From positions 1 through 36,300 of the forward strand of contig JBFYQP010000189.1 in the NCBI GenBank assembly GCA_041302745.1: 36,300 nucleotides of DNA. The letters run 5' to 3'. The DNA comes from JAPLGD01 sp041302745 (GTDB lineage Bacteria > Bipolaricaulota > Bipolaricaulia > UBA7950 > UBA9294). Positions 1 to 7,814 of the stretch are shown piece by piece. The stretch's first letter is position 1, and the number at the start of each line of letters is the position of its first letter. Both the position numbers and the translations under genes were made by a program. The notes under the pieces are model-generated. The model saw only the letters and a program-made list of their open reading frames with translations, ran no database searches and had not been told where the DNA came from.

Positions 1-2
1 CG

Positions 3-440
3 GTTCAGACGGGCTCGGCGACGACGGCCGGTGGGGGGACGGCGAGCCACACGTATGCCGCTCCCGGCACCTACACGGTGACGGTCACGGCGACGGACAC
101 GCGCGACGCCGTGAGCGCGGACAAGACCGCGGAGGTCACGGTCACGGGACCGGACAAGGTGGTCGTGATCGTGTACCCGAACCCCGCGTCGACGCAGGCG
201 ACGATCCAGTATGTTCTGCCGGACGGCGCGACGAATCCGGTGCTCCGGGTGTATCGACTGGACGGGAAGCTCGTGTTCGAGACGGAACTGGCTGAAGGCG
301 CTTCGACCTACGCCTGGGACCTCGTAGGAGACAACGACGAGGGCGTGGCGAACGGCCTCTACTTCTGCGTGGTGACGGCGACCGACGACGGTGGAAAGAC
401 GATCCGCTCGGAGATCTTCCGCCTGCTGGTCTCCCGGTAA
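3..440 (+). CDS. Secreted PKD-domain protein with T9SS/FlgD-like C-terminal domain (5' truncated)
   Basis: Only the last 145 codons are visible; the reading frame is open to the left window edge. The first part is the end of a PKD domain (SHTYAAPGTYTVTVTATD, then a VTVT edge strand). It is followed by a C-terminal domain starting YPNPAS, with a LRVYRLDGKLV strand, a WDLVGDNDEG turn and ANGLYFCVV. This is the usual pattern of FlgD-like Ig / type A sorting domains found at the C-terminus of type IX secretion substrates. The protein is therefore probably exported and surface-attached or released. The next gene, 13 bases downstream, encodes a PorV/PorQ-like barrel, which fits such a role. The family match is by motif only; the ligand or enzymatic activity lies outside the window, if any exists. 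Confidence 0.8.
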   Translation, partial: VQTGSATTAGGGTASHTYAAPGTYTVTVTATDTRDAVSADKTAEVTVTGPDKVVVIVYPNPASTQATIQYVLPDGATNPVLRVYRLDGKLVFETELAEGASTYAWDLVGDNDEGVANGLYFCVVTATDDGGKTIRSEIFRLLVSR

Positions 441-453
441 GGGGGGAACGACG

Positions 454-1404
454 GTGACAAAGACAAGACTGCTTCTTTCGGTGGCCCTCCTCTGTGCGGG
501 ATGGGGGCTTGGAGCCGCGGCGGCGACGACGGCGACGACCGTGCTCGACATCGCTCCCGGAGTGGGCGTCGTCGGGGCGGGCGGAGCCGGGATCTCGCTC
601 ATCAGCAATGCGGAGACGCTCTACTACAACCCGGCGGGGCTCGCTTCGCTTCCGGGGATCAGCTTCACCTCGTTCTTCTCTTCGTACCTGGGTGAGGCGA
701 ACTACTCGGCGCTTGCGCTCACGTTCCGGAACTTCGGAATCGGCGCCCTGCTCCTGAACTCGGGGAGCGTCCAGGGCTACGACGACGAAGGGCAGCCGAC
801 GGAGCTCCTCGGGTACTCGAGCTCGGCGTACATCTTCGCGTTCGGGATCGACCCGAGCGATCTGCCGTTCCTCCCGGACCTCGGGATGCCGATGGCGTTC
901 GGCGCACAGCTGAAGGCGATCACCGCGAAGATCGGCGACGTCGGCGGCTCGGGGTTCACCCTCGACATCGGGTTCCGAATGGGGCTCCCGTTGGGCGGGT
1001 TCAGCGCGGTCTCGGACGTCGCGATCGCCGCCACGGCCGTCAACCTGTTCGGCGCGATGTCGTACGACGAGATCTCGGATGACCTCGCCATGGACCTGCG
1101 GGTCGGGGCTTCGGCGCGCATCGTCGGCACGATCACGGTCGCTGCGGACCTGTACTTGGCGGGCGCGGCCCGATTCGGCGTCTCGTACTCGCCGGTGCCG
1201 ACCTTGGCGCTTCGCCTGGGCGTGATGAGTGGGGCGGGGACGTCGTTTACGGCCGGGCTCGGCGTCAACGTGCAGGGGTTCCTCGTCGACTACGCGTACG
1301 TGGGGCACACGCTCGGCGGGTCCCACCGCGTGTCGCTGACGCTCGACTTCTCGGCGCTCGACATCAGCGCGCTCGGACGGTCGATGCGGAGATTCCTCCC
1401 GTGA
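454..1404 (+). CDS. PorV/PorQ-like outer-membrane beta-barrel protein
   Basis: The GTG at 454 is chosen because it follows a purine-rich AAGGGGGG and begins directly at a signal peptide (TKTRLLLSVALLCAGWGLGAAAA); the frame also extends upstream to an ATG at 391, but that overlaps the previous gene and adds a non-signal arginine-rich stretch. The 316-residue product has the N-terminal plug signature ISNAETLYYNPAGLASLPG typical of PorV/PorQ and the related FadL-like UPF0164 barrels. Alternating hydrophobic strands rich in G, A and Y follow, ending in a strand with SLTLDFSAL. PorV is the outer-membrane shuttle subunit of the type IX system; the wider family has members of unknown role. The neighbouring protein with a sorting-like C-terminal domain favours an export-related role, but this is inference. 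Confidence 0.75.
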   Translation: MTKTRLLLSVALLCAGWGLGAAAATTATTVLDIAPGVGVVGAGGAGISLISNAETLYYNPAGLASLPGISFTSFFSSYLGEANYSALALTFRNFGIGALLLNSGSVQGYDDEGQPTELLGYSSSAYIFAFGIDPSDLPFLPDLGMPMAFGAQLKAITAKIGDVGGSGFTLDIGFRMGLPLGGFSAVSDVAIAATAVNLFGAMSYDEISDDLAMDLRVGASARIVGTITVAADLYLAGAARFGVSYSPVPTLALRLGVMSGAGTSFTAGLGVNVQGFLVDYAYVGHTLGGSHRVSLTLDFSALDISALGRSMRRFLP

Positions 1405-1440
1405 CCTAGGAAGCGCGAGGCCGGACGTAGGCAAGGTTGA

Positions 1441-1470
1441 GAGGGGCACGCTGTGCCCCTCGTTCTTTTT
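1441..1470 (+). terminator. Intrinsic terminator after the barrel gene
   Basis: A perfect 9-bp stem GAGGGGCAC / GTGCCCCTC with a 3-base loop is followed by GTTCTTTTT. It lies 36 bases after the barrel stop and just before the convergent tgt stop, so it ends the plus-strand transcript. The T-run is only on the plus strand. Confidence 0.9.
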
Positions 1471-1480
1471 GCTCGGGCGG

Positions 1481-2695
1481 CTACGCGGGCGTCGCGCCCC
1501 ACTCTCGGGCGAGATCGGGCAGGCGGTCGGCGGCGACCGCGGCGCGGACGTCCTCCAGGAGCTTCACCAGGAATCGCAGGTTGTGGATCGTCGCGAGGCG
1601 GTAGTACGAGAGTTCTCCCGATCGGCAGAGGTGCTGCAGGTACCCGCGGGAGTGGCTCCGGCAGGTGGGACAGTCGCACGTCGGGTCGATCGGTCGGTCG
1701 TCGGTCCGGAACGCGGCGTTGCGCAGGTTGATGCGGTGGCGCGGCGCTCCCTTCAGGAACACGGCCCCGTTGCGGGCCATCCGTGTCGGCGCGGCGCAGT
1801 CGAACGTGTCGATGCCGCGCTCCACGCACGCGAAGAGGTCCTCGATCTCGCCGATTCCCAGGAGGTGGCGCGGCCGGTCCGCCGGAAGCCGAGGCACGGT
1901 CCAGTCGAGGACCCGGGCCATGTCGTCCTTCGATCGGCCGAGGGACCCGCCGACGGCGAACCCGTCGAATCCCATCTCCCCAATGACGCGAGCGCTCTCG
2001 CGGCGCAGGTCCTCGTAGGCGCCTCCCTGGACGATGCCGAAGAGCGCCTGGTCCGGGTTCGGGAAGGTTCGATCGCGGGCGAGCTGCTCGAAGGCGGCGA
2101 TCGCGCGCCGCGCCCAGCGGTGCGTGCGTTCCATCGCGTCGCGCGTGTAGGCGAAGTCGTGAAGCGGCGAGGTGCACTCGTCGAGCGGGAGGATGATGTC
2201 CGCCCCGAGCTTCCGCTCGATCGTCATCACGGACTCGGGGGTGAAGAGGTGGGACGAGCCGTCGAGGATCGACCGGAATGCGGCGCCCTCCTCGCTCAAC
2301 CGCACGAGCCGACCGCCGCCGCTCCGGCGCGGCGCCTCGGGCTCGTCGCCCGGGAACACCGAGGCGACCTTGCCGACGCCGTGCTCCTTCCCGGCGCCGA
2401 GGCTGAACACCTGGAACCCGCCGGAGTCGGTCATCGTCGGGCCGCGCCAGCCGGAGAACGCGTGGAGTCCGCCGAGCTGCGCGACGACATCCTCGCCGGG
2501 GCGGAGGTGCAGGTGGTAGGCGTTCGAGATGACGATCTCGAGCCCAAGCTCGGTCAGGACCTCAGGCTCGACCGCCTTGATCGAGGCTCGCGTCGCCACG
2601 CCGACGAACGCCGGAGTGCGGACGACGCCGTGGGGCGTCGTGAGCTCGGCGGTTCGCGCCAAGGAGTGAGAGGAGCGGTGCAGTTCCCGGAACAT
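1481..2695 (-). CDS. tgt: tRNA-guanine transglycosylase (queuine/preQ1 transferase)
   Basis: Exchanges guanine 34 in GUN anticodons for preQ1 (or queuine) on the way to queuosine. The 404-residue protein carries TDSGGFQVFS with the catalytic Asp at 90, GIVQGG at 220-225, the nucleophile Asp299 in FDCAAPTRMARNG, and zinc ligands C340, C342, C345 and H371 near the C-terminus. It is divergent in two places: about 28 extra residues between FSLG (97-100) and the AFRS strand (139-142), where E. coli Tgt has about 10 residues, and VGGSLGRSKDDM in place of the usual IGGLAVGE. LLGIGEIEDL replaces the common LMGVGTPEDL. All catalytic and metal residues are kept, so it should be active. No strong Shine-Dalgarno precedes the ATG. 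No other queuosine gene is in the window. Confidence 0.95.
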   Translation of the reverse strand: MFRELHRSSHSLARTAELTTPHGVVRTPAFVGVATRASIKAVEPEVLTELGLEIVISNAYHLHLRPGEDVVAQLGGLHAFSGWRGPTMTDSGGFQVFSLGAGKEHGVGKVASVFPGDEPEAPRRSGGGRLVRLSEEGAAFRSILDGSSHLFTPESVMTIERKLGADIILPLDECTSPLHDFAYTRDAMERTHRWARRAIAAFEQLARDRTFPNPDQALFGIVQGGAYEDLRRESARVIGEMGFDGFAVGGSLGRSKDDMARVLDWTVPRLPADRPRHLLGIGEIEDLFACVERGIDTFDCAAPTRMARNGAVFLKGAPRHRINLRNAAFRTDDRPIDPTCDCPTCRSHSRGYLQHLCRSGELSYYRLATIHNLRFLVKLLEDVRAAVAADRLPDLAREWGATPA

Positions 2696-2772
2696 GGGTA
2701 TCGGTCTCTACGCGGGAAGACTCTACCGAATCCCTCAGGACGGAGCCAGCGCGGCGACGACGGGAAGCCGAC

Positions 2773-2801
2773 AACCGCAGAGGACGCAGAGGGTGCAGAG
2801 A
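2773..2801 (+). repeat. Possible dispersed intergenic repeat (CCGCAGAGGACGCAGAGG type)
   Basis: The 213-base gap between tgt and the next minus-strand gene holds a purine-rich iterated stretch, AACCGCAGAGGACGCAGAGG followed by GTGCAGAGA. This closely resembles a short dispersed intergenic element known from many environmental bacterial genomes. A second, degraded and inverted copy may lie near 19231-19252 (TTCTTTGTGACCTCCTCGGCGG). Only one clear copy is in the window, so repeat status rests on resemblance. Confidence 0.35.
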
Positions 2802-2908
2802 CAAACAGAGAGCCGGAGTCAGCCGCCCGTCCTCAGGTCCGGTGAAGCGACGAGACGCGGAGTGGGGCAGTGCCGGGGATGGTTAGAAGACGCGACGGAG
2901 CTCGAGGC

Positions 2909-3934
2909 TTAGTACGAATACGGGACGCCGAGAACGCGGTACAGGGCACGGTAGTCGTTGGACGGCTCCCAGAAGAGGTACCCATCGGCGCCGTAGTCCT
3001 TGGCGGCGCGGATCTCGGCGGCGATGTAGGCGTCGATCGTCATGCCGGCCGGGATGGCCATGTCGAACACCTGAAGGAACGGACGGACGGCCGCCTGTGT
3101 GCGCTTCTTCCCCGAGACCATGGCGTCCTTGACGACGAGGTACGGGCCGTCCTTGTACTTCTGCTCGGTGTAGTGCGACGGGTAGAGCATCGGGGACACG
3201 TAGTCGACGTGCGCCGACATGTCCTCGAGGGACTGGCCGATCGGATCGGTTCGGCGGACGTTCCAATCCCACATCACCCGGCCGAAGAGGTCGACGGAGA
3301 GGGCGATCTTGCCGCCGATGCTCTCCTCGACCTTGGTCAGGAACGAGTCGATGGCCGCGTAGCGGGCCTCGTACCCCGACGCCAGCCCGCCTCCGTCGGC
3401 GTAGCGGATGTAGTCGAACTGGAGTTCGTCGAAACCGAGGGTCGCGACCTCCTGGGCAATGGACAGGTTGTAGGCAATCGCGGTGGGGTCAGCGGCAGGA
3501 AGCCATCCGTTGGAGTAGCCGAGGTGCTTGGCGAGGATCGGGTCGTTGAAGACGACCTGTCGCGCGATGAGGTAGAACCCTTGTCCACGCAGGATCGGGA
3601 TCAGCTTCTTGAAGTCGAGAAGCCCCGTCGACGCGCCGAGCGCCTTGACGAGAGGCACGTTGCTCGCGTAGGAGACGTCTCCGTGGTTGTCCTTGACGTT
3701 GATGACGAGCGTGTCGATCTTACCGGCTTTCCGAGCCTCGAGAACGCCGCGCAGGATGTCCTCGCGGAGCAGGCCGTAGGCGGTTAGGTAAACGCCGACC
3801 CGCCCGTGCCCGGTGAGGCGCGGCGGCGCCACCGTCGTCGTCTGCGACGTCGCCCCTCGATCCGAAGGGAGGAAGAAGAGGGAAACGAATGCGGCCGCGA
3901 GGAAGAGGCAGAGAATGGATTTCCGGCGTCCCAT
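2909..3934 (-). CDS. Secreted DUF4015-family putative glycoside hydrolase
   Basis: A 341-residue protein with an N-terminal signal (KSILCLFLAAAFVSLFFLPS) followed by a TIM-barrel-like domain from about residue 45 to 335. Signatures of the DUF4015 / putative glycosyl hydrolase family (PF13200) are GVYLTAYGLL, LVINVKDNHGDVSY, LIARQVVFNDPILA, FDELQFDYIRY, ALSVDLFGRVMWD and YVSPMLYPSHY. The acidic residues at the ends of these strands (DELQFDYIRY and SVDLFG) are candidate catalytic positions. The substrate is unknown; the family is generally thought to act on polysaccharide outside the cytoplasm. It lies 213 bases from tgt on the same strand, so co-transcription is possible but not evident. The 261-base gap upstream has no convincing minus-strand promoter. 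Confidence 0.85.
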   Translation of the reverse strand: MGRRKSILCLFLAAAFVSLFFLPSDRGATSQTTTVAPPRLTGHGRVGVYLTAYGLLREDILRGVLEARKAGKIDTLVINVKDNHGDVSYASNVPLVKALGASTGLLDFKKLIPILRGQGFYLIARQVVFNDPILAKHLGYSNGWLPAADPTAIAYNLSIAQEVATLGFDELQFDYIRYADGGGLASGYEARYAAIDSFLTKVEESIGGKIALSVDLFGRVMWDWNVRRTDPIGQSLEDMSAHVDYVSPMLYPSHYTEQKYKDGPYLVVKDAMVSGKKRTQAAVRPFLQVFDMAIPAGMTIDAYIAAEIRAAKDYGADGYLFWEPSNDYRALYRVLGVPYSY

Positions 3935-4107
3935 GGGTCGACTCTACGCGGCGGGCCCGCGGAGGAGGGTCGCGCCGGTTCAAGCGGGAGGGGACGTCGG
4001 GCACGTCGCCGATGCGCGGGCAGCCTTCACAGGTTTGCCACGTCCTGCTCACGACGGCGACAATGCGATCTTGGAGACTCAATCTCGATTGTACGCTCGG
4101 GTTCCGA

Positions 4108-4136
4108 TTGCTGGGGTCTCGAGGCACCGCTATAAT
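4108..4136 (+). promoter_or_regulatory. Sigma-70-type promoter of the beta-helix gene
   Basis: TTGCTG at 4108-4113, a 17-base spacer and a perfect TATAAT at 4131-4136. Transcription should begin near 4143, about 50 bases before the ATG at 4196, which has AAGGAG at 4181-4186. The perfect -10 and spacing make this convincing despite the weak -35. Confidence 0.7.
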
Positions 4137-4195
4137 GCGATGCGAGACCCTTAGAATCCTGGTGGGGACTGAAGAATGAAAAGGAGCTTGAGGTC

Positions 4196-6091
4196 ATGAA
4201 GCGGTCGCTCGTCTTTCTCTTGATGGTGGGGGTCGCCCTCGCGGTGTCCGTGGTGGCGCTCGGGGGATCTCGAGGCGCGATTTCGATCCTGGGCGACGCG
4301 GAGTTCACCGCGGAGAACGGGGTTGTGTCGGGAACCGGGACGGAGTCCGACCCGTACGTCATCACGGGATGGGAGATCTCCGCCGAGGGCGCGAAGTACG
4401 CCGTGAAGGTCGAGAATGTGACGGCCCACTTCGTGCTTCGCGGACTGATCGTCCAGAGCGCCGTGGCCGCGGACGGCGCGGCCATCCGGATCGCGTTCTC
4501 CTCGAGCGGCCGGATCGACCAGTGCGCGATCTCGAACTCGATGAACGGGATCGAGATCATCTCGTCTCGCGAGATCGCCGTGACGAGCTGCGTCCTGTAC
4601 GTAAACGGGATCGGCCTGCGCGTCATCGGCGAGCAGGCGGTCGAGTACCACCACGACATCGACCGCAGCAACACGGTGAACAACCGTCCGATCCTGTACG
4701 TCTACGGCGCCGATGGGGCGACGATTGAGAGCGAAGCCGCCGCCCACATTACCGTGGCCGACAGCCGGAATGTGGTCATCTCGGGGAACGACGTCATGAA
4801 CGGCGACGGGATCCATCTCGCGTTCGTGACCGACTCGGTCGTCTCCCGGAATGCGGCGTACCGGACGACCCCGGTCCTGACCGAGCATGGGATCTTCCTC
4901 TTCCAGTCCGATCGGAACACGCTCGAGGGGAACTCGCTCCGCAACAACCGGCTCGCCGGCATCCAGCTGACGTCGTCGTCGGACAACCACGTCCTCGACA
5001 ACCAGTCCTTGGCGAACGACACGGGAATCCGCCTCATCGCGGCGGACGGGAACACCGTGTCGGGCAACATCGTCTATGCGAACCCGAACGGGATCGTCGT
5101 CTCGGGCGGCTCGGACCGGAACGAGTTCTCCGGCAACATCCTCTACCACAAGAACACCCGGCAAGGGATCACGCTCGAGCTCGCCTCCGCCAACCGAATC
5201 GTCCGAAACGGTTTGTCCGATTGCGAGATCGGCATCTCCGTGTCCGCTCAGGCGACGGGGAACGAGATCGTCGCGAACACGATCGTGTCGGGAGGGTACG
5301 GGATTGCGCTCTCGGGGAGCGAGAACCGGATCGAAGGCAACCTGATCGCGCAGCAGTCGCGCGGACTCCTCTTCCCGGAAGCGTACGGTCGGTCCACGGC
5401 AGCGGGGAACGACGTCGTGAACAACGTGTTCACCGATAACGGCAACCACGCCTACGTCAACCTCGACTCGAAAGTGAACCGCTTCGCGCGGAACGTGTTC
5501 CTCGGCGTGAGCGTCGCGAGCGTCCTGGACTACGGCACGGGAAACGTGTGGACGATCGATGGGGTCGGCAACTTCTGGCAGGGGACTCCCGTCATCGATG
5601 CGGACGGGAACGGCATTGGGGAATCCGCCATGACCGTGTACCCCTCGACGGCGCAGGACACGGCTCCGCTTGCCTCGGTCGACGCCGCCGCCGCCGGGTT
5701 CGGGGTCGCCGGGGCGATGGGCGCCGACACCGTGACGATCGTGCGCGCGGACGGCTCCAGCGTTGACGTGCCCGTCCGCGTTGCGGTCGACGACGTCGAC
5801 CGTTGGACCGGGTTCCGAGGCTTCCCGGGAGCCTACGTCGAGGCGTTCTCGGGGATTCTCTTCGGGTTCGAGACGGAGGCCGAGCGCCGGTTCACCATGG
5901 CGACGGTCCTCTTCGACCTCGAGATTGCGTTCTTTGCGGGCGATGGAACCTTTGTGGGCGCCGTCCGGATGACGGCGAACTCGAGCGACCTCTACGCGCC
6001 GAGCGCTCCGTTCCAGTACGCGCTCGAGCTTCCGGTCGGATCGATCGAACGTCTCCGGATCGCGGCCGGCTCAACGCTCGTGGTGCCGTAG
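4196..6091 (+). CDS. Secreted right-handed parallel beta-helix (NosD/CASH-like) protein
   Basis: A 631-residue protein with a signal peptide (MKRSLVFLLMVGVALAVSVVA). From about residue 60 to 440 it has repeated beta-helix rungs of about 22 residues, such as NSMNGIEII.S, NRLAGIQLTSSSDN, NDTGIRLIAADGNTVSGN and NPNGIVVSGGSDRNEFSGN. These match the NosD / CASH carbohydrate-binding and sugar-hydrolase repeat. The opening GVVSGTGTESDPYVITGWEISAEG is the standard start of such domains in archaeal and bacterial surface proteins. The last 170 residues form a separate beta-rich domain without recognised signature. Likely extracellular and possibly polysaccharide-binding; no clear catalytic residues can be assigned. 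The start is supported by AAGGAG nine bases upstream and the promoter at 4108. The next gene begins two bases after its stop. Confidence 0.85.
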   Translation: MKRSLVFLLMVGVALAVSVVALGGSRGAISILGDAEFTAENGVVSGTGTESDPYVITGWEISAEGAKYAVKVENVTAHFVLRGLIVQSAVAADGAAIRIAFSSSGRIDQCAISNSMNGIEIISSREIAVTSCVLYVNGIGLRVIGEQAVEYHHDIDRSNTVNNRPILYVYGADGATIESEAAAHITVADSRNVVISGNDVMNGDGIHLAFVTDSVVSRNAAYRTTPVLTEHGIFLFQSDRNTLEGNSLRNNRLAGIQLTSSSDNHVLDNQSLANDTGIRLIAADGNTVSGNIVYANPNGIVVSGGSDRNEFSGNILYHKNTRQGITLELASANRIVRNGLSDCEIGISVSAQATGNEIVANTIVSGGYGIALSGSENRIEGNLIAQQSRGLLFPEAYGRSTAAGNDVVNNVFTDNGNHAYVNLDSKVNRFARNVFLGVSVASVLDYGTGNVWTIDGVGNFWQGTPVIDADGNGIGESAMTVYPSTAQDTAPLASVDAAAAGFGVAGAMGADTVTIVRADGSSVDVPVRVAVDDVDRWTGFRGFPGAYVEAFSGILFGFETEAERRFTMATVLFDLEIAFFAGDGTFVGAVRMTANSSDLYAPSAPFQYALELPVGSIERLRIAAGSTLVVP

Positions 6092-6093
6092 GC

Positions 6094-6771
6094 GTGAAGC
6101 GAGCCGGACGGCGGGGCCTCTCGACGATTGTCTTCGACCTCGACGGCACGTTGGTGCGCTACCACGGCATCGAGTTCGAGTCGAGTTGGGGGGCCGTGGC
6201 CGCCGCCGCCGGCGTCGGGGCGAAGTCGCGCGCCCTCCTTGCGGACTTCTTCTCCCGGCCCGAGGCGTACGCCGAGTGGGTGGCGCGAGACGCCTCTCTC
6301 TTGGCGGGCGTCTCGGTCGCCGACGTCGCAGCGCGGGTGCTGCCGGCGCCGTACGCGGAAGGCGTGGTCGGCGCGGTCCGGGCTCTGCGGGGGCGCTACC
6401 GAATGGGAATCCTGTCCTCGGGCGTCGACCTGGTGGCCGATTGGGTGCGCGAGGACCTCGAGCTCGACTTCGCCCTCGCGAATCGGATCCATGTTTCCGA
6501 AGGACGCTTCACCGGAACGGCGGAGACGCTCGTCGACCTGTGGGCCAAGGATCGGGCGCTCCGCGCCCTCGCCGCAGAGAGGGGCGTTCGCCTGGACGAG
6601 ATCTGCTTCGTCGGGGATCACGTGAACGACCTGCCGGCGATGCGGATCGCCGGCCTCGCGATCGCCGCGAACCCGAAGGACCCCGCGGTGGGCGAAGCGG
6701 CGTGGCGCACGATCCGGGACTTCGCCGAGCTGCCGGTTGCTCTCGAGGATTGGCGGCGGCAGGCGCCGTAG
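6094..6771 (+). CDS. HAD-superfamily phosphatase, SerB-like
   Basis: The GTG at 6094 is two bases after the preceding stop and gives a 225-residue protein with the HAD core at once: motif I FDLDGTL (nucleophile Asp15, acid/base Asp17), motif II in GILSSG, motif III Lys in LWAKDRAL and motif IV GDHVNDLPAM. This set and the size fit the phosphoserine-phosphatase-like HAD subfamily (class I cap between motifs I and II). The exact substrate cannot be read from the sequence, because many such enzymes act on phosphosugars or nucleotides. It is translationally close to the beta-helix gene, although their functions have no evident link. Its stop faces the upp stop across 24 bases. Confidence 0.85.
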   Translation: MKRAGRRGLSTIVFDLDGTLVRYHGIEFESSWGAVAAAAGVGAKSRALLADFFSRPEAYAEWVARDASLLAGVSVADVAARVLPAPYAEGVVGAVRALRGRYRMGILSSGVDLVADWVREDLELDFALANRIHVSEGRFTGTAETLVDLWAKDRALRALAAERGVRLDEICFVGDHVNDLPAMRIAGLAIAANPKDPAVGEAAWRTIRDFAELPVALEDWRRQAP

Positions 6772-6795
6772 GTCGCGCTCGCCCGGGCCCTGGGC

Positions 6796-7419
6796 CTAGG
6801 TGCCGAAGAGCCGGTCGCCCGCGTCGCCGAGGCCGGGGAGGATGTAGCCCTTCGCGTTCAGCTCGCGGTCCAGCGCCGCGCAGTAGATCGGCACGTCGGG
6901 GTGCGCCGCCGAATACGCGCTCACGCCTTCCGGCGACGCGACCAGACACAGGAATTGAACGTCCTTTCCCCCTTCGCGTTTGATGATCCGCGTCGCGGCG
7001 ATGGCGCTCCCGCCGGTCGCGAGCATCGGATCGACCACGATGATCTGCGCGCGGCTGAGGTCCGGGGGAAGCTTGCAGTAGTACTCGACCGGTTGAAGCG
7101 TCTTGGGGTCTCGGTAGATGCCGACGTGGCCGACCTTCGCCGTGGGGATGAGATCGAGCACGCCTCCGAGCATTCCCGTCCCCGCGCGCAGGATGGGGAC
7201 GAGGACCACGGGAACGCCGAGAATGTGCCCGGTCATGGTCTCGAGCGGCGTCCGAACCGCCACTTCGCGCAGCGGATACGCACGGGTGATCTCGTACACC
7301 ATGAACGCGGTCAGCTCATCGAGCAGGCGTCGGAACGTCTCGTTGTCCGTCGTTGCGTCGCGCATCCGCGTCAGCTTGCTCTGGATCAGAGGGTGGTCGA
7401 TGATGCGAAGGTTCGGCAT
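6796..7419 (-). CDS. upp: Uracil phosphoribosyltransferase
   Basis: Salvages uracil: uracil + PRPP to UMP + PPi in the cytosol. The ATG at 7419 is chosen because it follows AGGAG and yields MPNLRIIDHPLIQSKLT, the normal UPRT N-terminus; the frame continues upstream but the extra residues do not resemble the family. The 207-residue length matches the usual 208-209. Key parts are VPILRAGTGM (75-83), the PRPP-binding loop VDPMLATGGSA (129-139) and the C-terminal uracil-binding GYILPGLGDAGDRLFGT. It is divergent from the purine operon, so pyrimidine salvage and purine synthesis are read from the same intergenic region. Confidence 0.97.
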   Translation of the reverse strand: MPNLRIIDHPLIQSKLTRMRDATTDNETFRRLLDELTAFMVYEITRAYPLREVAVRTPLETMTGHILGVPVVLVPILRAGTGMLGGVLDLIPTAKVGHVGIYRDPKTLQPVEYYCKLPPDLSRAQIIVVDPMLATGGSAIAATRIIKREGGKDVQFLCLVASPEGVSAYSAAHPDVPIYCAALDRELNAKGYILPGLGDAGDRLFGT

Positions 7420-7450
7420 AGCTCTCCTGGCTTCCTGCGGTTCTGCGCCC

Positions 7451-7479
7451 ACGATACTCGATCGGCCGGGGCTGGACAA
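7451..7479 (-). promoter_or_regulatory. Putative upp promoter
   Basis: On the minus strand, TTGTCC (7474-7479), a 17-base spacer and TATCGT (7451-7456) lie 32 bases before the upp ATG. Between it and the pur promoter (7480-7646) I see no gene and no tRNA; there is only a short CCTTG/CAAGG dyad. Confidence 0.5.
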
Positions 7480-7646
7480 GCCGTACAGGAACCGGCGCAT
7501 CGGTCGTCCGGCCTTGTCGCGGCAAGGTTGGAAGGGGCCTGGTTGTCAGACAAGACCTGTGTCCCACGGCAGAGCGGTGCACAACGGCGACGACAGAAAG
7601 AGTCAGGTAGAAACAAGATTCTGAAGAGCGGGATCGAGAGCGCCCG

Positions 7647-7675
7647 TTGACACGCCGGCGCGGACGGCCTACAAA
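7647..7675 (+). promoter_or_regulatory. Putative promoter of the purine operon
   Basis: A perfect TTGACA at 7647-7652, exactly 17 bases, then TACAAA at 7670-7675. Transcription would start near 7682, leaving a leader of about 130 bases before purM. No PurR box could be recognised by eye. Confidence 0.6.
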
Positions 7676-7708
7676 CTGAGGCGAGGGGTCGTCGAGTCCC
7701 ACAGCGGA

Positions 7709-7784
7709 CCGGCGGCGGAACGGGTGGGCGCATCAGCAGAACTCCAGAGCACGTTCGTCCCCCGTTTGCTTTTTCGGCCGCCGG
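7709..7784 (+). promoter_or_regulatory. Possible structured leader of the purine operon
   Basis: Within the leader, CCGGCGGC (7709-7716) pairs perfectly with GCCGCCGG (7777-7784), and inside it AACGGG (7719-7724) pairs with CCCGTT (7761-7766). The inner stem is followed at once by TGCTTTTT (7767-7774), a terminator-like T-run. If the inner helix forms alone it could terminate transcription; the outer helix would bury the T-run. Purine-operon control by attenuation or a riboswitch is plausible, but no known riboswitch consensus (purine, ZTP, PRPP, THF) is evident, and in such GC-rich DNA 6-8 bp stems can arise by chance. Confidence 0.3.
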
Positions 7785-7814
7785 AGCCCGAGCGCGAGAC
7801 GGGAGGACCGAGTC

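Noticed and set aside
7682..7814. Known purine, ZTP or PRPP riboswitch before purM
   Set aside because: Some GGGTCG and GGTGGGCG fragments look similar, but the conserved cores are not complete.
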